Below the pieces are notes generated by a model. That model was not told the origin of the DNA. It saw nothing but the letters and a program-made list of their open reading frames with translations, and searched no databases. Of a stretch of DNA of 42,620 bases, positions 1 to 8,143 are shown one piece after another. Made by a program: the position numbers and the translations under genes. Source of the DNA: an uncultured Pelagibacteraceae bacterium (GTDB taxonomy: Bacteria > Pseudomonadota > Alphaproteobacteria > Pelagibacterales > Pelagibacteraceae); the NCBI GenBank assembly GCA_902525295.1, contig CABZGR010000003.1, positions 1 through 42,620 of the forward strand, read 5' to 3'. The number at the start of each line of letters is the position of its first letter. Position 1 is the stretch's first letter.

Positions 1-548
1 TGAGAATGTTCATTTGTAATTTTTTTTTTAAATAAATAAATTTTATTATTTTTAGAAACAGCTAATTTTCCAGTAACGTATGGAATGTCATTAAATTTTG
101 AGAATTTATAATCTTTGTAAAAATGATTTACCTCATTTTTAATTAAACCAATTTTAGCCAAAATATTATTTTTTTTTAAAACATTTTTTGTTTTTTTTGC
201 TGTTCGTTTATCAAAATCTTCAATCGAATAATTAACTAATTTAATCTTTTTTTTTATAATAATGTTTGTGCAAGGTGGTGTTTTTCCATAATGGATACAG
301 GGTTCTAAAGTTACATACATATTTGAATTTTTGAAGTTTATTTTATTATTTTTTAAGGCTGCTACTTCAGCATGAGGTCTACCATTAATATCTGTCTTTC
401 CGTAAGAAATGATTTCATCTTTGTGTGTTACTACACATCCGACCGATGGATTTAGTCCTGTTAGTCCCTTATTTTGATTGGCAAGTTCTAGTGCCAATCT
501 CATGAATGCTTTATTTTTTTCTGATGATTTATCTTTTCTTAAAGACAT
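1..548 (-). CDS. ribD: Riboflavin biosynthesis protein RibD, 5' part only (runs off the left edge)
   Basis: This is the N-terminal part of the bifunctional diaminohydroxyphosphoribosylaminopyrimidine deaminase / 5-amino-6-(5-phosphoribosylamino)uracil reductase, steps 2 and 3 of riboflavin synthesis. It is missing from the ORF track because it is open at position 1. The reading (from [11 protein letters not shown]) shows the zinc-binding cytidine-deaminase motifs PHAEVAAL and [14 protein letters not shown]. These are followed by [10 protein letters not shown], which begins the reductase domain. About 182 codons are visible. I prefer the ATG at 548 because a residue pair matching the conserved 'YM' of RibD N-termini (here FM) lies downstream of it; a later ATG at 503 would cut into that region. 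The start overlaps the end of nrdR by 20 bases, and glyA-nrdR-ribD is a usual alphaproteobacterial order. Confidence 0.93.
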   Translation of the reverse strand, partial: MSLRKDKSSEKNKAFMRLALELANQNKGLTGLNPSVGCVVTHKDEIISYGKTDINGRPHAEVAALKNNKINFKNSNMYVTLEPCIHYGKTPPCTNIIIKKKIKLVNYSIEDFDKRTAKKTKNVLKKNNILAKIGLIKNEVNHFYKDYKFSKFNDIPYVTGKLAVSKNNKIYLFKKKITNEHS

Positions 549-987
549 CGATTTTATCAACAAATTGAACGAAGTCTTTTTCTTCTCTAAAATTTCTATA
601 TACTGATGCAAATCTTACATAAGCTACTGGGTCCAATTCTTTTAATCCTTCCATTACCATTGTACCGATTGTGTTTGAAGAAATTTCACTCTGACCTAGC
701 TCCTCTAAAGACCTTGATATTTTAGATATAAATTTTTCTGCTGTCTCTGTATCTATAGGTCTTTTTTTGAGTGCCACATATATTGATTTCGATAATTTTT
801 CTCTATCAAAAGTAGATTTTCTACCATTTTTTTTTACTACAGTTAATTCTCTGAATTGTACTCTTTCAAAAGTAGTAAATCTTTGTCCACAAATACACAA
901 TCTTCTTCTTCTAATAGCTGTTCCGTCTTCAGTAGGTCTGGAGTCTACAACTGAAGTTTCTCCCTTTTTACATATAGGACAAATCAT
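529..987 (-). CDS. nrdR: Transcriptional repressor NrdR
   Basis: NrdR is a nucleotide-sensing repressor of ribonucleotide reductase genes that binds NrdR boxes. At 152 aa it has the usual length. An N-terminal zinc ribbon (MICPICK, then [17 protein letters not shown] and RFTTFERVQ) is followed by the ATP-cone domain from about residue 46 ([17 protein letters not shown]). The second zinc knuckle reads [12 protein letters not shown], which is C-x-C, whereas the family normally has C-x2-C (for example RRRRMCPECGGRF). One residue is therefore missing at a metal site; see findings. The gene sits six bases after glyA and overlaps ribD, so it is probably cotranscribed with both. Confidence 0.95.
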   Translation of the reverse strand: MICPICKKGETSVVDSRPTEDGTAIRRRRLCICGQRFTTFERVQFRELTVVKKNGRKSTFDREKLSKSIYVALKKRPIDTETAEKFISKISRSLEELGQSEISSNTIGTMVMEGLKELDPVAYVRFASVYRNFREEKDFVQFVDKIDVFKKR

Positions 988-993
988 AATTCA

Positions 994-2304
994 TCATCCC
1001 AAATTTTTATAAATTGGGAAATTTGAACATAAATCAACAACTTCTTTTCTTACTTCGTCTTCAATTTTTGTATTATCGTTAGGGTTTGATGACAAACCTT
1101 TAATTACTTTAGTAATTAGTTCACCAACAATTTTAAATTCGTTTAAACCAAAACCTCTAGTAGTTGCAGCCTGAGAACCTAGTCTTATACCAGAAGTTAC
1201 CATTGGACTTTCTGTATCGAAAGGAATTCCATTTTTATTACATGTTATATTGGCTCTTGATAAACTTTCAGCTGCAGCATTACCTTTGACTCCAAAAGGT
1301 CTTAAATCTACCAACATTAAATGAGTATCTGTTCCTCCAGAATAAATCTTAAAACCATTTGTTTTTAATGTTTCTGCGAGAATTTTTGCATTAGCTAAAA
1401 CATTAGATATATATTCTTTAAAAGAAGGTTCTAATGCTTCTTTAAATCCAACTGCTTTTGCTGCTATTATATGCATAAGAGGTCCGCCCTGATAACCGGG
1501 AAATACAGCTGTATTAATTTTTTTATAAATATCTTCGTGATTTGTTAAAATAATTCCACCTCTGGCACTTCTAAAAACTTTATGAGTTGTAGATGTAACG
1601 ACATGAGCATGATCAACAGGATTTGGATAAACTTTACCAGCAACAAGACCTGAAAAGTGAGCCATATCTACCATAAAGAATGCTCCAACCTTATCAGCAA
1701 TTTCTCTAAATCTTTTAAAATCAATAACCCTAGAATATGCGCTACCTCCAGCAATTATAAGTTTAGGTTTATTTTCAGTTGCTAATCTTTCAACTTCATC
1801 ATAGTCGATTAATTCAGAGGTTTTATCTACATCATAGCTTATTGCATTAAACCATTTGCCTGACATCGCAATTTTAAGACCATGAGTAATATGGCCACCA
1901 GAATTTAAACTCATTCCCATAAAAGTATCACCTGGCTTTAATAATGCTAAAAACACTGCTCCGTTAGCTTGCGCGCCAGAATGAGGTTGTGAGTTCGCAA
2001 ATTTACAATTAAAGAGTTTTTTTAATCTATCGTTAGCAAGTGACTCAGCAACATCAACATGTTCACAACCGTTATAATATCTTTTACCTGGGTAACCTTC
2101 GGCATACTTATTTGTTAGTACTGAACCTTGTGCCTCTAAAACAGCTTGTGAAACAATGTTTTCTGATGCGATTAATTCGATATGATTTTGTTGTCTGATT
2201 AATTCTTTATTTACTGCATCAAATATTTCTGGATCAGCTTCAGACAATTTTTTTTCAAAAAAGTTTTCATATTGAGTATTTAAATATTTTTTTTCACTAG
2301 ACAT
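994..2304 (-). CDS. glyA: Serine hydroxymethyltransferase
   Basis: GlyA is a PLP enzyme that interconverts serine + THF and glycine + 5,10-methylene-THF, the main one-carbon entry point. Its 436 aa is a normal length. Visible family motifs are [12 protein letters not shown], the THF-region [13 protein letters not shown], the PLP-contact [13 protein letters not shown], and [13 protein letters not shown] carrying the Schiff-base lysine (about K242; the usual form is TTTHKTLRGPRGG). The gene lies eight bases after rpiB and six before nrdR, inside one minus-strand run. Its product uses the same cofactor and glycine pool as the soxBDAG operon at 15800-20880, although the two are not in one operon. 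Confidence 0.98.
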   Translation of the reverse strand: MSSEKKYLNTQYENFFEKKLSEADPEIFDAVNKELIRQQNHIELIASENIVSQAVLEAQGSVLTNKYAEGYPGKRYYNGCEHVDVAESLANDRLKKLFNCKFANSQPHSGAQANGAVFLALLKPGDTFMGMSLNSGGHITHGLKIAMSGKWFNAISYDVDKTSELIDYDEVERLATENKPKLIIAGGSAYSRVIDFKRFREIADKVGAFFMVDMAHFSGLVAGKVYPNPVDHAHVVTSTTHKVFRSARGGIILTNHEDIYKKINTAVFPGYQGGPLMHIIAAKAVGFKEALEPSFKEYISNVLANAKILAETLKTNGFKIYSGGTDTHLMLVDLRPFGVKGNAAAESLSRANITCNKNGIPFDTESPMVTSGIRLGSQAATTRGFGLNEFKIVGELITKVIKGLSSNPNDNTKIEDEVRKEVVDLCSNFPIYKNLG

Positions 2305-2312
2305 TTATTTAC

Positions 2313-2738
2313 CTATATTTTTTTAATTCTTTTTATATGTCTACCACCTTCAAACTCAGTTTTTAGAAAGCTCTCAACACATTTTAAGGCAACTGTTTTT
2401 TTAATAAGCCTTTCTCCTAATGTTATAACATTTGCATCATTATGCAATCGCGATAATTTGGCATTTTTTACTGAATAGCATAAAGCTGCGCGTATTCCCT
2501 TATTTTTGTTTGCAGCAATAGACATTCCTACTCCTGAACCACAAACAAGTATTCCTACATGATTCTTATTTTTCGCCACTTGTTTACAAAGTTTATGAGC
2601 AAAATCAGGGTAATCAACGGACTTCTTATTTTGTTTTGGTCCCAGATCTTTTATTGGATAATTTTTATTAAAGTATTTTAAAATATTCCTTTTTAAATTA
2701 AAACCACCATGATCTGAAGCAATAAAAATTTTTTTCAA
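2313..2738 (-). CDS. rpiB: Ribose-5-phosphate isomerase B
   Basis: RpiB belongs to the RpiB/LacAB family and interconverts ribose-5-phosphate and ribulose-5-phosphate in the pentose phosphate pathway. The 141-aa protein shows IASDHGGFNLK at the N-terminus (His10), catalytic Cys66 in VCGSGVGMSIAANK, and GIRAALCYS. The start is odd: the track's M is a TTG codon at 2738, no ATG lies between it and the conserved KKIFIASDHGG, and the upstream in-frame alternatives are ATT codons before a stop. Initiation is therefore at TTG, or less likely ATT, immediately after the TAA of the preceding oxygenase gene, which suggests translational coupling. Confidence 0.95.
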   Translation of the reverse strand: MKKIFIASDHGGFNLKRNILKYFNKNYPIKDLGPKQNKKSVDYPDFAHKLCKQVAKNKNHVGILVCGSGVGMSIAANKNKGIRAALCYSVKNAKLSRLHNDANVITLGERLIKKTVALKCVESFLKTEFEGGRHIKRIKKI

Positions 2739-2739
2739 T

Positions 2740-3330
2740 TTAATTAAATTTGTAATTTAAAACACAAGCAACAAGGTGAACTCTATTTTCTTCACCCCCA
2801 TTAAATGCATTGTGATATTTAGTATTATTAGTAATCCAAACAGAGCCATCTGCTGGCATATGTTTTGCAACATTATCAACGACCATTATTGCTCCGGGAT
2901 TTGTGTATATAGGTATATGAAGCCTTGGCTCAGGATCTCTATGCCAACTCAATGTTGATCTTGGCTCTTTAAGAAGAAGTCTCATCCTACCTAATTTATA
3001 CTTTTTCGTTAATTGATCATAAACTTCTTTGAAATAAGTATTTTTAAAATCGTCAACAAATTCTGTATATTTATGTTCATCAATTTTACTTTCCCTCTGT
3101 ACCTCAACACCTGTACTATCTGGCTTAGTCCAATAAATTCCTCTTACATTATTTCCTTTAATAGAATCTGGATCACCTGGAATTTGATTTAAAGGTATAC
3201 CAGCGAAGTGAGGTATTCCAAGACTTGTATCAAAACCTTTTATTTTTAATACTTCATCGCAAGCTTGTTTTAATTTTATGATATCAAATTTTACGTCTTG
3301 TTTTTGAAAATCATTGAATAATTGTGACAT
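2740..3330 (-). CDS. 2-oxoglutarate/Fe(II)-dependent oxygenase of the aspartyl/asparaginyl beta-hydroxylase type
   Basis: This 196-aa protein has no recognisable signal peptide. Its C-terminal half carries a plausible Fe(II)/2OG double-stranded beta-helix: SWHRDPEPRLHIPI gives H130-x-D132, KYHNAFNGG gives H173, and ENRVHLVACV supplies a likely 2OG-binding arginine (R183). The order H-x-D, RLHIPI.TN, mP.G..W, H..fN.G...RvHLv resembles the Asp/Asn beta-hydroxylase family (PF05118-like), which includes free amino-acid hydroxylases as well as protein hydroxylases. The substrate cannot be read from the sequence. It is the first gene of a minus-strand run leading into rpiB and glyA, and is divergent from hemB. 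The family call is fairly secure; the function is unknown. Confidence 0.75.
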   Translation of the reverse strand: MSQLFNDFQKQDVKFDIIKLKQACDEVLKIKGFDTSLGIPHFAGIPLNQIPGDPDSIKGNNVRGIYWTKPDSTGVEVQRESKIDEHKYTEFVDDFKNTYFKEVYDQLTKKYKLGRMRLLLKEPRSTLSWHRDPEPRLHIPIYTNPGAIMVVDNVAKHMPADGSVWITNNTKYHNAFNGGEENRVHLVACVLNYKFN

Positions 3331-3354
3331 CGATGCTCTACTATCTTATAGACT

Positions 3355-3360
3355 ATTATA
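3355..3360 (-). promoter_or_regulatory. Possible -10 element for the oxygenase-rpiB-glyA-nrdR-ribD run
   Basis: On the minus strand a perfect TATAAT lies 24 bases before the ATG of the 2OG oxygenase, in the 70-base divergent spacer with hemB. The only -35-like sequence, TTGATG, is 19 bases upstream, so spacing is poor. In such AT-rich DNA a TATAAT alone is weak evidence. Confidence 0.35.
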
Positions 3361-3400
3361 TTAAATATTACTATTGTCGCATCAAAAAAATTAATTGATA

Positions 3401-4387
3401 ATGATTATCACAGGTAGCTATCCTAATTTAAGATTGAGAAGATCAAGAAAATTTGGTTGGTCTAGAAGATTGGTTCAAGATAATGATCTATCTTATAATG
3501 ATTTTATTTTACCTATCTTTCTTACTGAAGGTAAAGCTAAAAAGGTTCCAATCAATTCTATGCCAAATGTATTTAGGTATTCTATTGATAAGATAAAAAG
3601 TGTAGTTGATAAAGCATTAAAATTGGGAATACCAATGGTAGCATTATTTCCTCATACAAATCCAAAAAAAAAAGATGAACATGGAAACGAAGCATTAAAT
3701 GAAAATAATTTAGTTTGCCAAGCAATAAAATTAATTAAAAAAAATTATAAAAATGAAATTGGAATAATGTGTGATGTTGCATTAGATCCATATACATCAC
3801 ATGGTCATGATGGAATAATTAAAAAAAATGAAATTTTAAATGATGAAACATTAGAAATCTTGATTAAACAATCAATATTGCAGGCAAAAATGGGGTGCGA
3901 TGTGATTGCACCATCAGATATGATGGATGGTAGAGTTTTAAAAATTCGTAAAGCTTTAGATAAAAATAATCTTAAAGATGTTCAAATTTTATCATATGCT
4001 GTTAAGTATGCATCAAGTTTTTATGGCCCATTCAGAAATGCTGTTGGATCAAGAAGTCTCTTAAAAGGAGACAAAAAAACTTATCAAATGGATTTTAAAA
4101 ATAATTATGAATCATTAAGAGAAGTTGCATTAGATATAAAAGAAGGAGCAGACATGATTATAGTAAAACCAGGGATGCCTTATCTTGATATAATTAGGGA
4201 AGTTAAGAATAATTTTAAAATTCCAGTTATCGCATATCAAGTATCAGGGGAATATAGTCTGATACAAAATGCAATTTCAAAGAATATATTAGATAAAAAA
4301 TCGATATACGAAAGCCTAGTTTCTTTTAAAAGAGCTGGGGCAAATGCAATTATAACGTATTTTGCTGATCAAATAAAACTAGATTAA
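3401..4387 (+). CDS. hemB: Delta-aminolevulinic acid dehydratase (porphobilinogen synthase)
   Basis: HemB condenses two 5-aminolevulinate molecules into porphobilinogen for haem and other tetrapyrroles. The track starts at a TTG (3395); the ATG at 3401 gives MIITGSYPNLRLRR and is the likelier start (328 aa). Schiff-base lysines are visible in YAVKYASSFYGPFR and MIIVKPGMPYLD. The metal loop reads MCDVALDPYTSHGHDG, so two of the three cysteines of the zinc-type triad (CxCxxxxxxxC) are replaced by Ala/Asp-type residues. This matches the magnesium-type enzymes of many Alphaproteobacteria. The gene is convergent with recO and overlaps its end by nine bases. Confidence 0.97.
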   Translation: MIITGSYPNLRLRRSRKFGWSRRLVQDNDLSYNDFILPIFLTEGKAKKVPINSMPNVFRYSIDKIKSVVDKALKLGIPMVALFPHTNPKKKDEHGNEALNENNLVCQAIKLIKKNYKNEIGIMCDVALDPYTSHGHDGIIKKNEILNDETLEILIKQSILQAKMGCDVIAPSDMMDGRVLKIRKALDKNNLKDVQILSYAVKYASSFYGPFRNAVGSRSLLKGDKKTYQMDFKNNYESLREVALDIKEGADMIIVKPGMPYLDIIREVKNNFKIPVIAYQVSGEYSLIQNAISKNILDKKSIYESLVSFKRAGANAIITYFADQIKLD

Positions 4388-5059
4388 TTTTAGAGAATTT
4401 TGAAAATTATATCTTGTTTTGGGAAAATTAAGATTATTTGGTTTAACTATTGTTTTGTCTAAAAAGTCTCCTACAATTTTTAAAGCATCAAAAGTATCTT
4501 CAAAGCTTATATCTTCTTCATTTTTATTTACTAAAAAATTTGGAATGATTTTGCCAGAATTTTTTAATTTATAATTAATTTTATTACCTTCAGAAACTTT
4601 TTCTACATAATCATTAAAGTCTATGTCATATCCAATTAATTTATAAAAGTTTAACTCCCAATATACAAACTTTGAAAGCCACTCTTCATCTTTTATTATC
4701 TCAAAATAATTATCAATTAAGTGATAAATCTCTCTATTTTTTTCGTTCTCTACTGTTAAAATTTTAATCAAATTCATTGTATAAATTATACAAAGGAGTT
4801 TTTGCTTATCTTCTAAAAAGTAAGGAGTTTTAAATTCATCTATTTCAACTTTTAAAGAACCAATTTTTGATTGAGATTTTGAATTATAATTTATATGCAA
4901 TTTATTACCCTCAAATAGGTAGTTTTTTATTTTTTTTGAAGTTCCTCCAAAAATAATTCCTGAAATTTTTCCATGATCTTCAGTATAAAATTCAGATATT
5001 ACAGAATTTTCATTATATTTATTTTTTGAAAGTAAGTAACCTTTGTCTTGCCAATTCAT
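4379..5059 (-). CDS. recO: DNA repair protein RecO
   Basis: RecO is the recombination mediator that works with RecF and RecR to load RecA on SSB-coated DNA. The 226-aa protein begins MNWQDKGYLLSKNKYNENS, the typical start of the N-terminal OB-fold, followed by GKISGIIFGGTSKK. A helical C-terminal part includes FVYWELNFYKLIGYDIDF, matching the conserved 'fElrLL..lGy.pdl' region. I see no zinc-finger cysteine cluster of the kind some RecO proteins carry. It starts at the last base of the rnc stop codon (one-base overlap) and ends inside hemB. The protein is divergent and the call rests mainly on the N-terminus, the FELxLL-like region and the position after rnc. Confidence 0.85.
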   Translation of the reverse strand: MNWQDKGYLLSKNKYNENSVISEFYTEDHGKISGIIFGGTSKKIKNYLFEGNKLHINYNSKSQSKIGSLKVEIDEFKTPYFLEDKQKLLCIIYTMNLIKILTVENEKNREIYHLIDNYFEIIKDEEWLSKFVYWELNFYKLIGYDIDFNDYVEKVSEGNKINYKLKNSGKIIPNFLVNKNEEDISFEDTFDALKIVGDFLDKTIVKPNNLNFPKTRYNFQNSLKLI

Positions 5060-5721
5060 TATATTTTAATAGTTTCTAAAAGTTTCATAGCTGCGGCTTG
5101 TTCTGCATTTTTTTTTGAACTACCATCAGCGATAACTGTTTTGCTATCCTTAATTTTTACACTAATTTTAAAATTTGGTTTATGTCTTGGCCCTGTATTA
5201 GAAATAAGTTTATATATCGGCAAAGTTTTAAATTTCTTCAAAGAGTATTCTTGTAATCTTGTTTTGGAGTCGATCACGGTAACATCTGATAAGTTTAAAT
5301 AATTTTTCCAATAATTTAATATAAATTTAGAGGAAACTTCAAAACCTTTATCTATATAAATTGCACCAATTAATGATTCACAACAATCAGATATAATTTT
5401 CTTTTCTATATTTACTTTCTTTTTCTTTTCAGTGTTTCCGGTTAATATATAATTATCCAACTCTAATTCCTTACCAATTTCAAAACATTTATTTTTGTTA
5501 ACTAAATTTGCAAGCTTTTTATCAATTATACCAACTTTTTCATTTGGATATAATTCTAGTAGTTTCTTTGATATTACAAATCCCAAAACCCTATCACCTA
5601 AAAATTCTAATTTTTCATAATTATTTTTTGTATCGAAACTTTTGTGTGTTAAGGCTTGTGTCAATATTTGAACATCTTTGAAACTAATACCTATTTTCTT
5701 TTGTAGTTTGTTTAACTTCAT
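5059..5721 (-). CDS. rnc: Ribonuclease III
   Basis: RNase III cleaves double-stranded RNA in rRNA and mRNA processing. The 220-aa protein has the catalytic signature NYEKLEFLGDRVLG (acidic residues E36, E39 and D43) and the second metal-binding pair in SDCCESLIGAIYIDKG (D112, E115). A C-terminal double-stranded-RNA-binding domain runs from about residue 150 (SKTRLQEYSLKK) to DGSSKKNAEQAAAMKLLE. It is in the common lepB-rnc order, five bases after lepB, and overlaps recO by one base. Era, often found between rnc and recO, is not here. Confidence 0.97.
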   Translation of the reverse strand: MKLNKLQKKIGISFKDVQILTQALTHKSFDTKNNYEKLEFLGDRVLGFVISKKLLELYPNEKVGIIDKKLANLVNKNKCFEIGKELELDNYILTGNTEKKKKVNIEKKIISDCCESLIGAIYIDKGFEVSSKFILNYWKNYLNLSDVTVIDSKTRLQEYSLKKFKTLPIYKLISNTGPRHKPNFKISVKIKDSKTVIADGSSKKNAEQAAAMKLLETIKI

Positions 5722-5725
5722 TTAT

Positions 5726-6454
5726 TTAAATTATTTTATTAAAAAATCTTTCAAATCGAACTATTTCATTCCATTTGAAAATATTAAAAATACTTCCTTT
5801 CCTTGGATTAGATGAAAAAAATAAAATTCGAGCTTTTCCTACTAAATTATTTTGATTGACATAACCAACCTCGGATAGAAATCTACTGTCTTTAGAACAA
5901 TCTCTATTGTCACCTAAGAAAAAATAATGATTTTCAGGAACAATGTATTTATCTGAATTAGAAAATGTTACATCAGTTCTATATGCAGCTAAATAACTTT
6001 TTCCATTTGGAAGTTTTTCTTCAAATATATTGACATTAATTTGGGATGATCCGCAATATAACTTATCATTTTTGCTTTTAATTGTTTTTAATACTTGATT
6101 AGAGTTTATATATAAATCACCGTCAATAAACTGTATTGTATCGCCTGGTAAACCAATCAATCTTTTAATATAATCTGTACGATTATCAGCAGGTGTTTTA
6201 AAAACTATAACATCTCCTCTTTTAGGATTTTTATTTAATATGCGTCCTTTAAAAATAGGAGGACTAAAAGGAAATGAATGTTTACTATATCCGTAAGAAA
6301 ATTTTGTAACAAATAATCTGTCACCCACAAGCAAGTTAGTTTCCATTGATGATGATGGTATATAAAATGGCTGGATTAATATTGACCTTATAAATACTGC
6401 AATTATTAACGCATAAAATAATGTTTTAGTATTATCAATTATGAAATTTTTCAT
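5726..6454 (-). CDS. lepB: Signal peptidase I
   Basis: LepB is the membrane-bound serine/lysine-dyad peptidase that removes signal peptides from Sec-exported proteins. The 242-aa protein has one N-terminal membrane segment (about residues 10-28, TLFYALIIAVFIRSILI). Catalytic Ser36 lies in PSSSMETNLLVGD, general-base Lys97 in DYIKRLIGLPGD, and the conserved GDNRDCSKDSRF box follows near residue 195. It overlaps acpS by four bases (ATGA), and precedes rnc. The secreted proteins in this window (Slt and the lyase at 39224-40159) are plausible clients. Confidence 0.97.
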   Translation of the reverse strand: MKNFIIDNTKTLFYALIIAVFIRSILIQPFYIPSSSMETNLLVGDRLFVTKFSYGYSKHSFPFSPPIFKGRILNKNPKRGDVIVFKTPADNRTDYIKRLIGLPGDTIQFIDGDLYINSNQVLKTIKSKNDKLYCGSSQINVNIFEEKLPNGKSYLAAYRTDVTFSNSDKYIVPENHYFFLGDNRDCSKDSRFLSEVGYVNQNNLVGKARILFFSSNPRKGSIFNIFKWNEIVRFERFFNKII

Positions 6455-6837
6455 TTTTTTCTATTCAAAATAACAAATGCAATTGAGTGGTTTTTTTCAT
6501 CTGAAAGTGAAAGATGTATATCGTAATTCTTTAATTTAAAATTTTTTTTTAATATATCTTTTATTTTCTGTGAAATTTTGATTTTAGGTGATCCTTTCTT
6601 ATTATTGTATATTTCAATATCATTAAAATTAATATTATCTCTAAAGCCTGTGCCTATTGATTTAACAAAAGCTTCTTTAGCAGCAAATCTTTTTGCAAAG
6701 TAATTCGTTTTGTTTCTATATTTTTTTGATTGTTTAATTTCATTCAATGTAAAGAGTCTTTTTTTAAAACCTTTAATTTTTAGGGATTTCTTTATTCTTT
6801 TATTATCAATAATATCAACACCGTTACCAATTATCAT
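6451..6837 (-). CDS. acpS: Holo-[acyl-carrier-protein] synthase
   Basis: AcpS transfers the 4'-phosphopantetheine arm of CoA to apo-ACP, activating fatty acid synthesis. The 128 aa match the family length. The two Mg-binding motifs are present: IIGNGVDIIDNKRIKK (Asp8) and YFAKRFAAKEAFVKSIGTG (Glu55). It starts at the last base of the pdxJ stop and overlaps lepB by four bases. pdxJ-acpS-lepB-rnc is a common proteobacterial arrangement. Confidence 0.96.
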   Translation of the reverse strand: MIIGNGVDIIDNKRIKKSLKIKGFKKRLFTLNEIKQSKKYRNKTNYFAKRFAAKEAFVKSIGTGFRDNINFNDIEIYNNKKGSPKIKISQKIKDILKKNFKLKNYDIHLSLSDEKNHSIAFVILNRKK

Positions 6838-7556
6838 TAGTTTAATATTTTTCTAAAATTAGTGATTACTTTTTTCATACCAAACATGATGGCCTCTCCA
6901 ATTATAAAATGTCCAATATTAAATTCCTCTATAGATTTAATCTTTCTTAAAATTTTAGTTGATTTATAATCTAGGCCATGACCTGCATGAACTTCCATTC
7001 CTAGTTTTTTTGCTAACGCAGCACAATTTTTTATTTTTTTGAACTCGACTAAATAATTTTTGTTGTTTTTAACTTTTAAAGCAAATTTTCCTGTATGAAG
7101 TTCCACACATTTTGCATTTAATTCTTTTGATGCAAAAACATCTTTAATATTTGGATTGATGAAAAGACTTGTTCTAATTTTTTTTGAATTTAATTTACTA
7201 ATTACTTTTTTAATTATTTTTTTATTTTTTGTGATATTTAAACCTCCTTCGGTTGTTATTTCATTCCTTTTTTCAGGAACTATACAAACAAAATTAGGTT
7301 TATATTTTAATGCAATTTTAAGCATTTCATTATTAGCAGCCATTTCTAAATTTATTGGTATCCTTTTAATTTTTGAAAATATAGCTACGTCTTCATCTCG
7401 AATATGTCTACGATCCTCTCTTAAATGAATAGTAATAGAATTTGCACCGAAATTCATAACTTGTCTTGCATATGAAATAGGATTAGGATGACCCTCGCCT
7501 CTGGCGTTTCTTAATGTTGCAATATGATCTACGTTAACACCTAGTCTAGACTTCAT
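6837..7556 (-). CDS. pdxJ: Pyridoxine 5'-phosphate synthase
   Basis: PdxJ closes the ring of vitamin B6 by condensing 1-deoxyxylulose-5-phosphate with 3-amino-2-oxopropyl phosphate. The 239-aa TIM-barrel protein shows VNVDHIATLRNARGEGHPNP at the N-terminus, SITIHLREDRRHI, FVCIVPEKRNEITTEGGL, VELHTGKFA and MEVHAGHGLDYKS, all diagnostic of the family. It overlaps pyrE by four bases (ATGA) and acpS by one. Its presence argues for the DXP-dependent B6 route in this cell. Confidence 0.98.
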   Translation of the reverse strand: MKSRLGVNVDHIATLRNARGEGHPNPISYARQVMNFGANSITIHLREDRRHIRDEDVAIFSKIKRIPINLEMAANNEMLKIALKYKPNFVCIVPEKRNEITTEGGLNITKNKKIIKKVISKLNSKKIRTSLFINPNIKDVFASKELNAKCVELHTGKFALKVKNNKNYLVEFKKIKNCAALAKKLGMEVHAGHGLDYKSTKILRKIKSIEEFNIGHFIIGEAIMFGMKKVITNFRKILN

Positions 7557-8143
7557 TTTAAGTATCTACTTCCAGGTTTTGTAATTGGAATTTTTTTCAA
7601 CCCAATTGGTAAATCATTTTTTTTATAAGTTGGTATTTCTAATTTAATTTGGGAAACAATATTTTTATCTTTAATTTTTAAACTTGGTTTACTAGATCTA
7701 TTAATCAAACACGCATATCCAACTACTTTTGATTTAAATTTTTTTACAAGTCTGGCACATTCTAAACTTGATTTACCTGTAGTAATTACATCTTCTACAA
7801 TCAAAACTTTAGAATTTTTTTTTATTGAAAAACCTCTTCTTAAAGTAAATTTACCATTAACTCTTTCACAAAAAATTGTCTCTTTGTTCAATAAATTTCC
7901 AACGATATAACCTATTACAATACCACCCATAGCTGGTGACAAAATTATATCAATTTTTTTGAATTTTTTTTTTATTTTGGAGGTTAAGGATTTACAAAAT
8001 TTTTCTGATTTTTTTGGATAACTTAATAATTTAGCACACTGAACATATTGAGGAGAATGTAAACCCGAAGATAAAACAAAATGTCCTTCTAAAAGTGCCT
8101 TAGTTTTTTTTAAAACCGCTAAAGAATCTTTTAAAGAAAGCAT
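7553..8143 (-). CDS. pyrE: Orotate phosphoribosyltransferase
   Basis: PyrE converts orotate and PRPP to OMP in UMP synthesis. The 196-aa protein has the N-terminal EGHFVLSSGLHSPQYVQCA motif and the PRPP-binding loop VLIVEDVITTGKSS. The start region overlaps the 3' end of the RelA/SpoT gene by 44 bases in another frame. No ATG, GTG or TTG lies between the start at 8143 and the conserved LEGHF, so the overlap appears real rather than a start-call error. It shares the pathway with pyrB and pyrC at 27477-29701. Confidence 0.96.
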   Translation of the reverse strand: MLSLKDSLAVLKKTKALLEGHFVLSSGLHSPQYVQCAKLLSYPKKSEKFCKSLTSKIKKKFKKIDIILSPAMGGIVIGYIVGNLLNKETIFCERVNGKFTLRRGFSIKKNSKVLIVEDVITTGKSSLECARLVKKFKSKVVGYACLINRSSKPSLKIKDKNIVSQIKLEIPTYKKNDLPIGLKKIPITKPGSRYLK

